Shown piece by piece: positions 4,730-11,523 of a stretch of 15,766 bases of DNA. The translations under genes and the position numbers were made by a program. Numbering within the stretch: the stretch's first letter is position 1; each line of letters begins with the position of its first letter. The notes beneath the pieces were generated by a model, which was not told the DNA's origin, searched no databases, and saw only the letters and a program-made list of their open reading frames with translations. The stretch is from Acidimicrobiaceae bacterium (GTDB lineage Bacteria > Actinomycetota > Acidimicrobiia > Acidimicrobiales > Ilumatobacteraceae), in NCBI GenBank assembly GCA_006515795.1, contig VFMC01000111.1:1-15766 (forward strand). Direction: 5' to 3'.

Positions 4730-7645
4730 TCAGCGAGTGGTCGGGCGCAGCGGCTCGACACGACCAGGTCGTAGCGAGCCGGCCACCACGGAGAAGCCGA
4801 TGATGCTGGCGAGCAGCACCACCACCAGTCCCGCCAGCGGCGACCGCGGCACCTCGCGCTCGGCCGTCTCGAAGGCCTGCGGTCGCTCGAAGACCCGGAT
4901 CGGCACCTCGCTCGGCACCCCGTCGTCGACCACGGGCGATGCTCCCGCCGCACCCGCGGACGACACTGCGGGAACGAGGCCGATGGCAAGGTTGACGTCG
5001 CCATCGGCGACCACCTCGAACGCGGCGGTTCGACCGAGCGGTCCGACCACCGCGGGTCCGCTGCCATACCCCGACGGCAGGTTCGACACGCCGAGGCGAT
5101 AGGTCCCTTCGTCGACATCGGCAAACGTGAACGAGCCATCCGCTGCCGTGGTGGTCGACCCGACGGCAACGTCGTGCTCGCCGTACAAGGTCACCATGAC
5201 GCCGGAGATCAACGGCTCGCCAGGGTCGACGTTGCGATTTCCGTTGAGGTCGGCCCACACGACGTCGTCGACCGTCACCGACTTGGCGACGTCCCCCGGA
5301 TCAACCACGGCCGCCGCGGCATCGAGGAGCTGCACCCGGGGCGCCACATCAGACGACAGATCGACCACCTGCGGCGTGCTCAGCGATTCGAGGTAGCTCG
5401 AGTCCGGTGCGACCATGAGACCGGGTGGTGGTGCCACGCTGTACCAGCAGGCCTCGCCGTCGAGGACGAGCTCGTAGGTGCCGTCGCCGCTCACCACATC
5501 GCTCACCGGCGCGCCATAGGTGTCGTCGGACGTGCCGAACGAACCGTCGTCGCCGGCATCGGTCGCGCAGACGGCGGTGACCACCGTGCCCGACGGATCG
5601 TCCGCCGCCGTCTCCGGTGCGCTACCGCCCGTCTCCGGTGTGCCCGTCTCCTGTGTGCCGATCTCCGGTGTAGTCGCGGAGGTGGCCGCCGCACCGTCGA
5701 TCACCACCTCGCCACGCAGCACCGTCAGTGCCGCGCCAGACGCATCGGCGGCGGTCGGCAACGAGCTCGACAACGCACCGAACACTGCCACCAACGCGGC
5801 GGCGCGCAGGCCGATGCGCCGGGGCACCAGGGCGCGATCGTCGAGCACCGTTACCGACGTGATCTGTGCTCCGCTGGTGTCGACGGTCGACGCGCCGAGC
5901 ACGTCGAGGGCGGGTTGCACGATGCAGAACTCGGCGAGAGCATCGGCCTCGTACGCCTCGACGGCAGCGAACTCGACGCCGATGCGTCGTTCGCCGCTGA
6001 AGTCGGAACGCACGTTGCGCACCACGACCGGCAGCGTCGCCGACACGCAGCCGGTGACCGTCGGCAGCACCATGGCCAGATCGGCGTGGGTGCCGATCGC
6101 AAGATCGAACTCGCCCAGCACGCCGGCACCCAATGGCGTGAGGTCGACGACCATCGCGCCACGGTCGCCGATCGTGCTGGGCAGCGATGCGACCACGCGG
6201 GTAGCTCGGCGAGCTTGGGCCCGACGGGCGAGGAGGCGAAGAGCGTCCAAGCCGCCACCGAGCGACCAGAGCGAGACAGCCAGGAGGACGGCCCGATCCT
6301 CTGCGGTCATCGGAGCAAGCGTGTGACTGAACCGGTCGCTGACCGCGCGCAGCCCGACCACCACACCGATCGCACCGATCGCCGCCGCCGAGGCCGCGCC
6401 ATGGTGCAGACCGAAGGCACCGGTGAGCGTGTGCTTGGCATCGTCCGGACGTCCGTTCGGCGCCATCACCCCGCGCCACGATGCTCCGAGCACGCGCATC
6501 GACGCCCGTACGCGGTCACCAGGCCGGAGCGTGCCGTCGCTCATCGCCCACAGACCGAGGGCGGAGAGCACGAACCAAGGCATCCACAAGGTTGCAAAGC
6601 CGGCGAATGTTCCGTTCACCGGCATCGACCCGGACAGCAGTGCTCCGAGGAGCACAGCGATGACCACCGTCCGACGGATCCCGCCGAGCGGGCGGATCGC
6701 GTGCGCGACGAGGGCCACACGCTGAGCCGGGCGCAACGAGTTGAAGCGCATCGCGCCGTGACGACCGACGAGGATCGCCCTCGCCCCGCTGGCCTCGCAC
6801 GCCCTGACCGATTCGACCCGGCTCGGCGAGACGATCGCGCCGACCGCGACCACCGGTTCGCCACCCGGCGCCAAGATCCGCCAGCCTTCGGCGAACAGCG
6901 TGGCGGTGATCTCGGCTTCGACCATCGGCGTCGACCCGGCACCCACGTCGAGGTGGCGAAGTGAGGTCGTCCGCACCAACGCGCCGCTGCCGTTGAAGCG
7001 AGCCAGGCCTCGCGCCCCGAGCGCCGGCCCGAGGCAACGACGTTCGAACTCCTTGTCGTGACGGCCGCCCGACCCGTGTTCCGAGGATTCGGCAGTCGCC
7101 GAGACAACCATGCCTTGCACCACCGCGACGCTCGGATCGTCGAACCACGGAAGCAGTCGATCGAGCACGTCGGGGCGCGGGATGTCGCCCGCGTCGAGCA
7201 GCAGCAGCCTGGATGCCCGCGCCGACTCGGCGGCGAGGAGGATGCCATCGATGTCGCCGGGATCGGTCGCCAAGTACGCAGCTCCCATGTCGCGAGCAAG
7301 CGTGGCCACCTCCGGGCGGGCATCGAGATCGACGATCGAGATCGGGCCGAGATGCCGCGACGCGAGCACCGTCGCGCGCAGCGGCTCGAGCGCCGTACCG
7401 GCGCAACGGATGACGATCTCCACGTCGGCATCGAGACCAACCGGTTCCCGCCGCCCCGGAACCGGCCACAGCGCCCAGATGAGCACCGCCACCGCCAGGA
7501 ACCCGACCGTCTCGACGAGCAACGTGCTCGCGGCAAGCCAGAACGAGACGCCGGCCAACGTCGATGTGACGCGCCAGCCCAGGTAGACCGCACCGAAGCC
7601 GAGCGCAACGACTGCCGCCAGCCGTCCGATCAGTCTATTCGGCAC
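4730..7645 (-). CDS. Membrane GT2-like protein with PilZ domain and extracellular SdrD-B-like region
   Basis: This is a 971-residue multidomain protein with a GTG start at 7645. Membrane segments lie at about 8-24 and 34-60. A cytoplasmic GT-A-like domain (about 70-300) has LLLDAGD (148-154) at the DxD place and FNGSGALVR (217-225), but VEAE (242-245) where TED is expected and no recognisable QxxRW. Further membrane segments lie at about 326-340, 347-368, 416-433 and 451-471. A PilZ-like domain (about 475-585) carries R479xxxR483 and D501xTxxG506, the c-di-GMP signature with Thr for Ser. After a hydrophobic segment (612-632) come a Thr/Gly/Pro-rich linker and one or two SdrD-B/Cna-B-like folds, with a calcium-loop-like DLNGNRNVDPGE (799-810). 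A last membrane segment (about 937-957) and a basic tail end the protein. The architecture resembles a BcsA-type synthase converted into a sensor or surface protein. No LPXTG is present. Catalysis is doubtful; domain order is directly supported. Confidence 0.8.
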   Translation of the reverse strand: MPNRLIGRLAAVVALGFGAVYLGWRVTSTLAGVSFWLAASTLLVETVGFLAVAVLIWALWPVPGRREPVGLDADVEIVIRCAGTALEPLRATVLASRHLGPISIVDLDARPEVATLARDMGAAYLATDPGDIDGILLAAESARASRLLLLDAGDIPRPDVLDRLLPWFDDPSVAVVQGMVVSATAESSEHGSGGRHDKEFERRCLGPALGARGLARFNGSGALVRTTSLRHLDVGAGSTPMVEAEITATLFAEGWRILAPGGEPVVAVGAIVSPSRVESVRACEASGARAILVGRHGAMRFNSLRPAQRVALVAHAIRPLGGIRRTVVIAVLLGALLSGSMPVNGTFAGFATLWMPWFVLSALGLWAMSDGTLRPGDRVRASMRVLGASWRGVMAPNGRPDDAKHTLTGAFGLHHGAASAAAIGAIGVVVGLRAVSDRFSHTLAPMTAEDRAVLLAVSLWSLGGGLDALRLLARRAQARRATRVVASLPSTIGDRGAMVVDLTPLGAGVLGEFDLAIGTHADLAMVLPTVTGCVSATLPVVVRNVRSDFSGERRIGVEFAAVEAYEADALAEFCIVQPALDVLGASTVDTSGAQITSVTVLDDRALVPRRIGLRAAALVAVFGALSSSLPTAADASGAALTVLRGEVVIDGAAATSATTPEIGTQETGTPETGGSAPETAADDPSGTVVTAVCATDAGDDGSFGTSDDTYGAPVSDVVSGDGTYELVLDGEACWYSVAPPPGLMVAPDSSYLESLSTPQVVDLSSDVAPRVQLLDAAAAVVDPGDVAKSVTVDDVVWADLNGNRNVDPGEPLISGVMVTLYGEHDVAVGSTTTAADGSFTFADVDEGTYRLGVSNLPSGYGSGPAVVGPLGRTAAFEVVADGDVNLAIGLVPAVSSAGAAGASPVVDDGVPSEVPIRVFERPQAFETAEREVPRSPLAGLVVVLLASIIGFSVVAGSLRPGRVEPLRPTTR

Positions 7646-7710
7646 TCCGGCCGCGAGACTTGAGCCGTTGTTGCCACTGCCGGCCGCATCCGGTGGCGCA
7701 GGCGTGCCGC

Positions 7711-7716
7711 TATCCT
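7711..7716 (+). promoter_or_regulatory. -10 element for the cyclophilin gene
   Basis: TATCCT at 7711-7716 fits TANNNT and ends 9 nt before the GTG at 7726. This supports that start rather than an in-frame position nearer 7660. It lies in the 80-nt divergent gap shared with the large minus-strand gene, for which I found no comparable element. Confidence 0.5.
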
Positions 7717-7725
7717 GCGATCCCC

Positions 7726-8616
7726 GTGGGAACCACCAAGCGTGAACGACAGAAGGCCAACCGCCAGCAGCGGCTCGAAGAGATCGCCAAGCAGGCCCGA
7801 CGCGACAGGACCCGGCGCCGCACGTTCCAGGTGGTTGCCGTCGTGGGTGGCGGCCTGATCCTGCTGTTCGGGTTGGCCTACCTCTTCAGCGACGACGAGG
7901 CGACAGGCTCCACGGCGGTCACCACCGTGCCGACGGCCACCACCGTCAGCACCGCGCCGCCCACCACCGAAGATCTGGCGTCAACCACCACTGCCGGCCC
8001 CACCACCACCGAAGGTCCCACCACCACGGTCGCTCGGGTCTTCGAGTACGGCAGCGCACCGTGCCCCGCGGCCGACGGCTCCACAGCGATGCCCGACACC
8101 TTCGAGGGCGCCCCGCAACTGTGCATCGACGCGGCCAAGGCCTACACGGCCGAGGTCGTCACCAACAAGGGTTCGTTCACCATCGAGCTCGATCCAGCCA
8201 CGTCGCCGGGCAACGTGAACAACTTCGTCACCCTCGCCAGGTACGGCTACTACGACGGCACCGGGTGCCATCGTGTGATCGCCGACTTCGTGGTGCAGTG
8301 CGGTCGCCCCGGAGACGACGAGGCTGCGCCCGGCTACTCGGTTCCCGACGAGCTCCCCGTGCCCGACTCCTACGCCGAGGGCATGATCGTGATGGCCAAC
8401 ACCGGCGCTCCCGACAGTGGTGGCGGCCAGTGGTTCATCATCACCGGCCTGCAGGGCGTCGCCCTGCCCCCGCAGTACACGATCATCGGCACGGTCACCG
8501 AAGGGTTCGACACCACGGTGCGGGCGCTGGCCAATCTGGCCGACCCGCTGGCGACGAACGGTGTGCCGCCGCTGGTGGCGATCGACATCACCTCGGTCAA
8601 GATCACCGAGAGCTGA
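7726..8616 (+). CDS. Membrane-anchored cyclophilin-type peptidyl-prolyl isomerase
   Basis: This 296-residue protein would catalyse cis-trans isomerisation of prolyl bonds outside the membrane. Residues 1-33 are strongly basic (KRERQKANRQQRLEE). A single membrane segment spans about 34-54. A Thr/Pro-rich linker (about 60-105) follows, then the cyclophilin domain (about 135-295). The domain shows FTIELDPATSPGNVNNFVTL, CHRVIADFVVQCG (equivalents of the catalytic Arg, Phe and Gln) and QWFIIT. Four cysteines near the domain start and active site could form disulfides. GTG at 7726 was chosen because TATCCT lies 9 nt upstream and the basic N-terminus begins there. The topology is inside-N, outside-C. 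It is convergent with the S51-like gene. The family call is secure; the substrate is unknown. Confidence 0.92.
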   Translation: MGTTKRERQKANRQQRLEEIAKQARRDRTRRRTFQVVAVVGGGLILLFGLAYLFSDDEATGSTAVTTVPTATTVSTAPPTTEDLASTTTAGPTTTEGPTTTVARVFEYGSAPCPAADGSTAMPDTFEGAPQLCIDAAKAYTAEVVTNKGSFTIELDPATSPGNVNNFVTLARYGYYDGTGCHRVIADFVVQCGRPGDDEAAPGYSVPDELPVPDSYAEGMIVMANTGAPDSGGGQWFIITGLQGVALPPQYTIIGTVTEGFDTTVRALANLADPLATNGVPPLVAIDITSVKITES

Positions 8617-8631
8617 TCGCCGAAGGATCCG

Positions 8632-8650
8632 GGCCGAATTTGTTTCGGCC
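8632..8650. terminator. Bidirectional hairpin between convergent genes
   Basis: GGCCGAA (8632-8638) and TTCGGCC (8644-8650) form a perfect 7-bp stem with a TTTGT loop. It lies in the 62-nt gap between the convergent cyclophilin and S51-like genes, the usual place for a shared terminator. No T-run follows on either strand, which weakens the call. A 12-bp palindrome, GGTGAGCTCACC (8682-8693), lies just inside the S51-like gene. Confidence 0.4.
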
Positions 8651-8678
8651 GCCGAGACGGAATCGGCCCAGATCTGGC

Positions 8679-9302
8679 TCAGGTGAGCTCACCGTGCACC
8701 TCGAGCTCACCGACCAGGTCCCAGCCGGTCGCTCGGTGAACCAGCGCCGAGCCGGTCGGGGCACAGACCACTGTTGTGTCGGCCAGCTCGAGCGTTCGAT
8801 GTAGCCGATCATGCGACCAGTGCTCGGCCTCGTGCACGAGGGCGATCCCCGACACCAGCCCGAGGCCGATCGTGAACGCCCCGCCGCGCGGATCGACCAT
8901 CGGATCGCAGAGTGCCGAGGCGCTGCCGCCCACGCCCACGACGAGACCGCCATCGACGAGCACGCCCCGGACCGCATCCCACAGCACCGTGTCCTTCACC
9001 ACCGAACGGAGGTGCAGCGGCTGGTCGCCGACCAGGTAGACGGCCCGAGCGGAACGAACGACGCGCGCCGCGCCCTCGTCGAGCGCGTCTGCCCGGCGCA
9101 ACACCATCAGCGCCTCCACCTGCACCCCCAACCGCTCCGCCCAGTTCATCGAAGCGGCCACGAGCAACTCGGGGTGCTCGAAGGCGTCGGCCGTCGGCAG
9201 CACCACCGCTGATTTCGCCCCGACTTCGGCGAGCAGCAATGCGTCGAGCTGGTCGTTGGCAACGAACGGGCCGCCGCCCTGGAGAGCGATGATGCCGGTC
9301 AT
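8679..9302 (-). CDS. Peptidase S51 / cyanophycinase-like protein
   Basis: This 207-residue cytoplasmic protein starts with ATG at 9302. It opens MTGIIALQGGGPF, the glycine-rich first strand of S51 and class I glutamine-amidotransferase-like folds, followed by VVLPTADAFEHP. The nucleophile elbow is VVGVGGSASA with Ser127, compared with GTSAGA in cyanophycinase. A histidine- and tryptophan-rich segment follows (HEAEHWSHDRLHRT, 157-170). It is shorter than typical cyanophycinases (about 250 residues or more), and the motif differs, so hydrolysis of cyanophycin or Asp-dipeptides should not be assumed. TACGCT ends exactly 7 nt before the ATG, indicating its own leaderless promoter. No neighbour explains its role. 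Confidence 0.7.
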   Translation of the reverse strand: MTGIIALQGGGPFVANDQLDALLLAEVGAKSAVVLPTADAFEHPELLVAASMNWAERLGVQVEALMVLRRADALDEGAARVVRSARAVYLVGDQPLHLRSVVKDTVLWDAVRGVLVDGGLVVGVGGSASALCDPMVDPRGGAFTIGLGLVSGIALVHEAEHWSHDRLHRTLELADTTVVCAPTGSALVHRATGWDLVGELEVHGELT

Positions 9303-9309
9303 GGGTGCG

Positions 9310-9315
9310 AGCGTA
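9310..9315 (-). promoter_or_regulatory. -10 element for the S51-like gene, leaderless
   Basis: TACGCT (9315 to 9310, minus strand) fits TANNNT and ends 7 nt before the ATG at 9302, the ideal spacing for transcription beginning on the start codon. It lies in the 40-nt gap after the HD-domain gene. Confidence 0.5.
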
Positions 9316-9342
9316 CGTGGCGCTGACGGCGGCGGTGGCCGT

Positions 9343-9972
9343 TCAGAGCTCGGGGATCGTCTGCAGCTGCGCTAGCGCGTGCTGCCACACACCGGGAAGC
9401 GGGCCCTCGATGTGCGGACCGTTGCGGGCGATGACCCGATCGGCCGTGATGCCGTGCTCTCGCCACGTGGTTCCACCTTCGGCAAGGTTGAGCAGCATCG
9501 GCGCCATCCGATCGATGGCCATCACGTACCTGGCCTCGGCGGTGTCGCCACGTTCGTACTCGTCCCAGAGCTCGCGCAGGAACGCGCCCTGCACCGGCGG
9601 GAGAAGGCCGAAGAGCCGGTCGGCGGCCTCTTGCTCGCGAGCCGCCTTGGTCTGGCCGTCGACGCCTTCGTCGTAGGCGAACGTGTCGCCGGCGTCGATC
9701 TCGACGATGTCATGAGTCAGCGCCATCGCCACCGCCCGACCGACGTCGACGGCCTCGGTTGCACACGTTGCGAACACCAGTGCAGCCATGCCGAGGTGCC
9801 ACGAGTGCTCGGCCGTGTTCTCGCAGCGGCTGCCGTCGGCGAGCCGGTTGCGGCGCACCACGCTCTTGAGCCGATCGAGCTCCATGAAGAACGCCAACGT
9901 CGCCGCAACCTCACCCGCAACCTCACCCGCAGCCGGAGAACTCGGAACTGGGGAAGCGGGCACCGACTTCAC
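9343..9972 (-). CDS. HD-domain phosphohydrolase (YfbR-like)
   Basis: This 209-residue protein belongs to the HD superfamily of metal-dependent phosphohydrolases, which in YfbR act on deoxyribonucleoside 5'-monophosphates. Visible ligands are His56 in AEHSWHL, His87-Asp88 in LTHDIVEIDAGD and Asp154 in AIDRM, the expected H...HD...D order. The start chosen is GTG at 9972 because TAACCT ends exactly 7 nt upstream. This adds a Pro/Ala/Gly-rich leader of about 25 residues, with GEVA repeated, before the conserved FFMELDRLKSVVRR (28-41). ATG at 9885 is an alternative that would remove the leader. It is transcribed divergently from the hydroxybutyryl-CoA dehydrogenase. The domain is certain; the substrate is not. 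Confidence 0.87.
   Translation of the reverse strand: MKSVPASPVPSSPAAGEVAGEVAATLAFFMELDRLKSVVRRNRLADGSRCENTAEHSWHLGMAALVFATCATEAVDVGRAVAMALTHDIVEIDAGDTFAYDEGVDGQTKAAREQEAADRLFGLLPPVQGAFLRELWDEYERGDTAEARYVMAIDRMAPMLLNLAEGGTTWREHGITADRVIARNGPHIEGPLPGVWQHALAQLQTIPEL
9904..9931 (-). repeat. 12-bp tandem repeat in the HD-protein leader
   Basis: CGCAACCTCACC occurs at 9904-9915 and 9916-9927, with the first four bases again at 9928-9931. It encodes the repeated Gly-Glu-Val-Ala near the N-terminus of the HD protein. Being a multiple of three, it keeps frame. Confidence 0.7.
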
Positions 9973-9979
9973 TTGAGTG

Positions 9980-9985
9980 AGGTTA
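9980..9985 (-). promoter_or_regulatory. -10 element for the HD-domain gene, leaderless
   Basis: TAACCT (9985 to 9980, minus strand) ends 7 nt before the GTG at 9972. It decides that start over the internal ATG. It overlaps the upstream region of the divergent plus-strand promoter. Confidence 0.5.
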
Positions 9986-9997
9986 CCCACGAGTAGA

Positions 9998-10003
9998 TAT
10001 CGT
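9998..10003 (+). promoter_or_regulatory. -10 element for the hydroxybutyryl-CoA dehydrogenase gene
   Basis: TATCGT at 9998-10003 ends 8 nt before the ATG at 10012. A -35-like TTGAGT lies at 9973-9978, 19 nt upstream, directly before the HD gene's -10 and its presumed transcription start. The two divergent promoters therefore overlap within 39 nt. Confidence 0.45.
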
Positions 10004-10011
10004 CGTCTGGC

Positions 10012-10794
10012 ATGGCTGAGATCACGACGGTGGGTGTGCTGGGTTCGGGCATCATGGGTTCCGGGCTTGCCGAGGTTGCGGCCCGGGCCGGCTACTCGGT
10101 GGTGGTGCGGTCGCGGTCGCAGGCGAGTGCCGATGCGATGGTGACGCTCGGGCGGATCATCGCCACCGACCACCTCGGGGCACTCGCCGACTGCGACCTG
10201 GTGATCGAATCGGTCATCGAGGATCTGGCCGTGAAACGCGCGCTGTTCGCCGAGCTCGAACAGATCGTGAAGCCATCGGGGATCCTCGCGACCAACACGT
10301 CCACGCTGCCCGTGATCGACCTGGCGATGATGACCCAACGCCCCGACCGGGTGTGCGGCGTGCACTTCTTCAACCCAGCCCCGGCAATGAAGCTGGTGGA
10401 GGTGATCCGCCCGATCACTGCCAGCGACGAGACCATCGCCGCGGCGATGACCTTCGCCGCAGCCTGCGGCAAGGACGCGGTCGAGGTCGCCGACCGGGCC
10501 GGCTTCATCGTCAACGCCCTGCTGTTCCCCTACCTGAACAACGCGGTGCGCATGCTGGAGCAGGGCACCGCGTCGATGGACGACATCGACACGGCGATGA
10601 AGGGCGGCTGCAACTTCCCGATGGGACCGTTCGCCCTCCTCGATCTCGTGGGTCTCGACACGTCTGTGGCGATCCTCGACGCGTTGTACGAGGAGTTCCG
10701 CGACCCCAACTACGCGGCGATGCCGACCTTGCGGCGGATGGTGTCCGCCGGCCACCTGGGCCGCAAGACGAAACGTGGGTTCTTCTCGTACTGA
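10012..10794 (+). CDS. 3-hydroxybutyryl-CoA dehydrogenase, lacking a segment of the Rossmann domain
   Basis: This 260-residue protein interconverts 3-hydroxyacyl-CoA and acetoacetyl-CoA with NAD(P). The NAD loop is VGVLGSGIMGSG (7-18). LATNTSTLPV contains the active-site Ser (97). VHFFNPAPAMKLVEV carries the catalytic His118. The C-terminal helical domain has DRAGFIVNALLFPYLNNAV and GRKTKRGFFSY. Family members are usually about 280-285 residues. Between VVVR (30-33) and DCDLVIE (61-66) there are only 26 residues against about 49 in my memory of the clostridial enzyme, so about 23 are missing near residues 43-45. The lost part is the helical hairpin after the second Rossmann strand, next to the nucleotide site. 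It is in frame. It is followed by aat after 23 nt. ATG at 10012 is supported by TATCGT upstream. Whether the short form is active is unclear. Confidence 0.88.
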   Translation: MAEITTVGVLGSGIMGSGLAEVAARAGYSVVVRSRSQASADAMVTLGRIIATDHLGALADCDLVIESVIEDLAVKRALFAELEQIVKPSGILATNTSTLPVIDLAMMTQRPDRVCGVHFFNPAPAMKLVEVIRPITASDETIAAAMTFAAACGKDAVEVADRAGFIVNALLFPYLNNAVRMLEQGTASMDDIDTAMKGGCNFPMGPFALLDLVGLDTSVAILDALYEEFRDPNYAAMPTLRRMVSAGHLGRKTKRGFFSY

Positions 10795-10817
10795 TCCGGA
10801 GTGATCTGATCAAGCGA

Positions 10818-11408
10818 GTGACACCACCGCCGATCGAGCCGCTCGCCACACAGTGGCAGCTTCCCGACCCGTCCGCCGCCGACGAGCACGGCCTGTGCGG
10901 CCTGGGCGCCGACCTCGAGCCCGGCACCCTGCTCGCGGCCTACCGCGGCGGCCTGTTCCCGATGCCGGTGCGCAAACGAGTGGTGGGCTGGTGGTCGCCC
11001 GACCCACGCGGCATCCTGCCGATCGACGGCCTCCTGGTGAGCCGTTCGCTGCGCCGGAGCTGCCAGAAGTACGAGGTGCGCTTCGACACCCGGTTCCGTG
11101 AGGTCGTGGAACGCTGCGGCGACCCCCGGCGCGCCCACGGTTGGATCACACCGCAGTTCGTCGACGCCTACGACCAGCTGTTCCAGATGGGCTGGGCGCA
11201 CTGCGTGGAGACCTACCTCGACGAGCAGCTGGTTGGCGGCCTCTACGGAGTGCGGATCGCTGGTCTCTTCGCCGGCGGCCAACTGCGCGACACCGGGGCG
11301 AAGCTGCTCGACGTGCAATGGGCCACCGAGCACCTCGTATCGCTGGGGGCGGTAGAGGTTCCGCGGGCGGAGTACCTACGACGCCTCGCCGAGGCGCTCG
11401 ATGCGTGA
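10818..11408 (+). CDS. aat: Leucyl/phenylalanyl-tRNA-protein transferase, missing the GESMF-ASK segment
   Basis: Aat adds Leu or Phe from tRNA to N-terminal Lys or Arg of proteins, marking them for ClpS/ClpAP degradation. Visible family motifs in order are GLCGLGADL, LLAAYRGGLFP, VGWWSPDPRGILP (56-68), VSRSLRR, WITPQFVDAY, AHCVE, LVGGLYG, LLDVQ (163-167, holding the catalytic Asp and Gln equivalents) and SLGAVEVPRAEYL. The usual block beginning GESMF and containing ASK, between FAG and the TGAKLLDVQ strand, is absent: FAG is followed by GQLRD. About 19 residues are missing relative to the E. coli enzyme as I remember it, and total length is 196 rather than about 220-235. The gap is in frame at G153/G154 (11274-11279). 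GTG at 10818 is the first plausible start, 23 nt after the dehydrogenase stop. It is probably inactive if the gap is real. Confidence 0.87.
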   Translation: MTPPPIEPLATQWQLPDPSAADEHGLCGLGADLEPGTLLAAYRGGLFPMPVRKRVVGWWSPDPRGILPIDGLLVSRSLRRSCQKYEVRFDTRFREVVERCGDPRRAHGWITPQFVDAYDQLFQMGWAHCVETYLDEQLVGGLYGVRIAGLFAGGQLRDTGAKLLDVQWATEHLVSLGAVEVPRAEYLRRLAEALDA

Positions 11409-11523
11409 GCCGGAGGGTTTGGTGCGTGCTCCGGAAGAGTTGGGTCAAGAACTGCTCAAGTCGGTCACGCAGCGGACCGATGATTTCTCCGCAACGGTGC
11501 ACAAGCGGGCGGAACCAACGTGA
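11401..11523 (+). CDS. Possible 40-residue small ORF overlapping both neighbours
   Basis: ATG at 11401 overlaps the last 8 nt of aat, and the TGA at 11521-11523 overlaps the GTG of the metzincin gene (GTGA). GAGG lies about 7 nt before the ATG. The product would begin MREPEGLVRAPEELGQELLK, be charged and mostly helical, with no membrane segment. Third codon positions are roughly 70% G/C, compatible with coding but below the neighbours. I recognise no family. It may be a translational coupler or leader for the protease gene, or chance. It fills what is otherwise a 111-nt gap. Confidence 0.35.
   Translation: MREPEGLVRAPEELGQELLKSVTQRTDDFSATVHKRAEPT

Noticed and set aside
5600..5690. Imperfect repeats in the PilZ fusion gene linker
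   Set aside because: They encode a Thr/Gly/Pro-rich flexible linker (TPEIGTQETGTPETG). This is ordinary low complexity, not a mobile or regulatory repeat.
5174..6964. 596-codon plus-strand open frame opposite the large PilZ fusion gene
   Set aside because: It is very rich in Arg, His and Asp, matches no domain, and is the antisense shadow expected in GC-rich DNA. The minus-strand gene has clear domains.
8682..8693. 12-bp palindrome GGTGAGCTCACC
   Set aside because: It lies in the coding end of the S51-like gene, and short GC-rich palindromes are expected by chance. Noted only beside the terminator entry.
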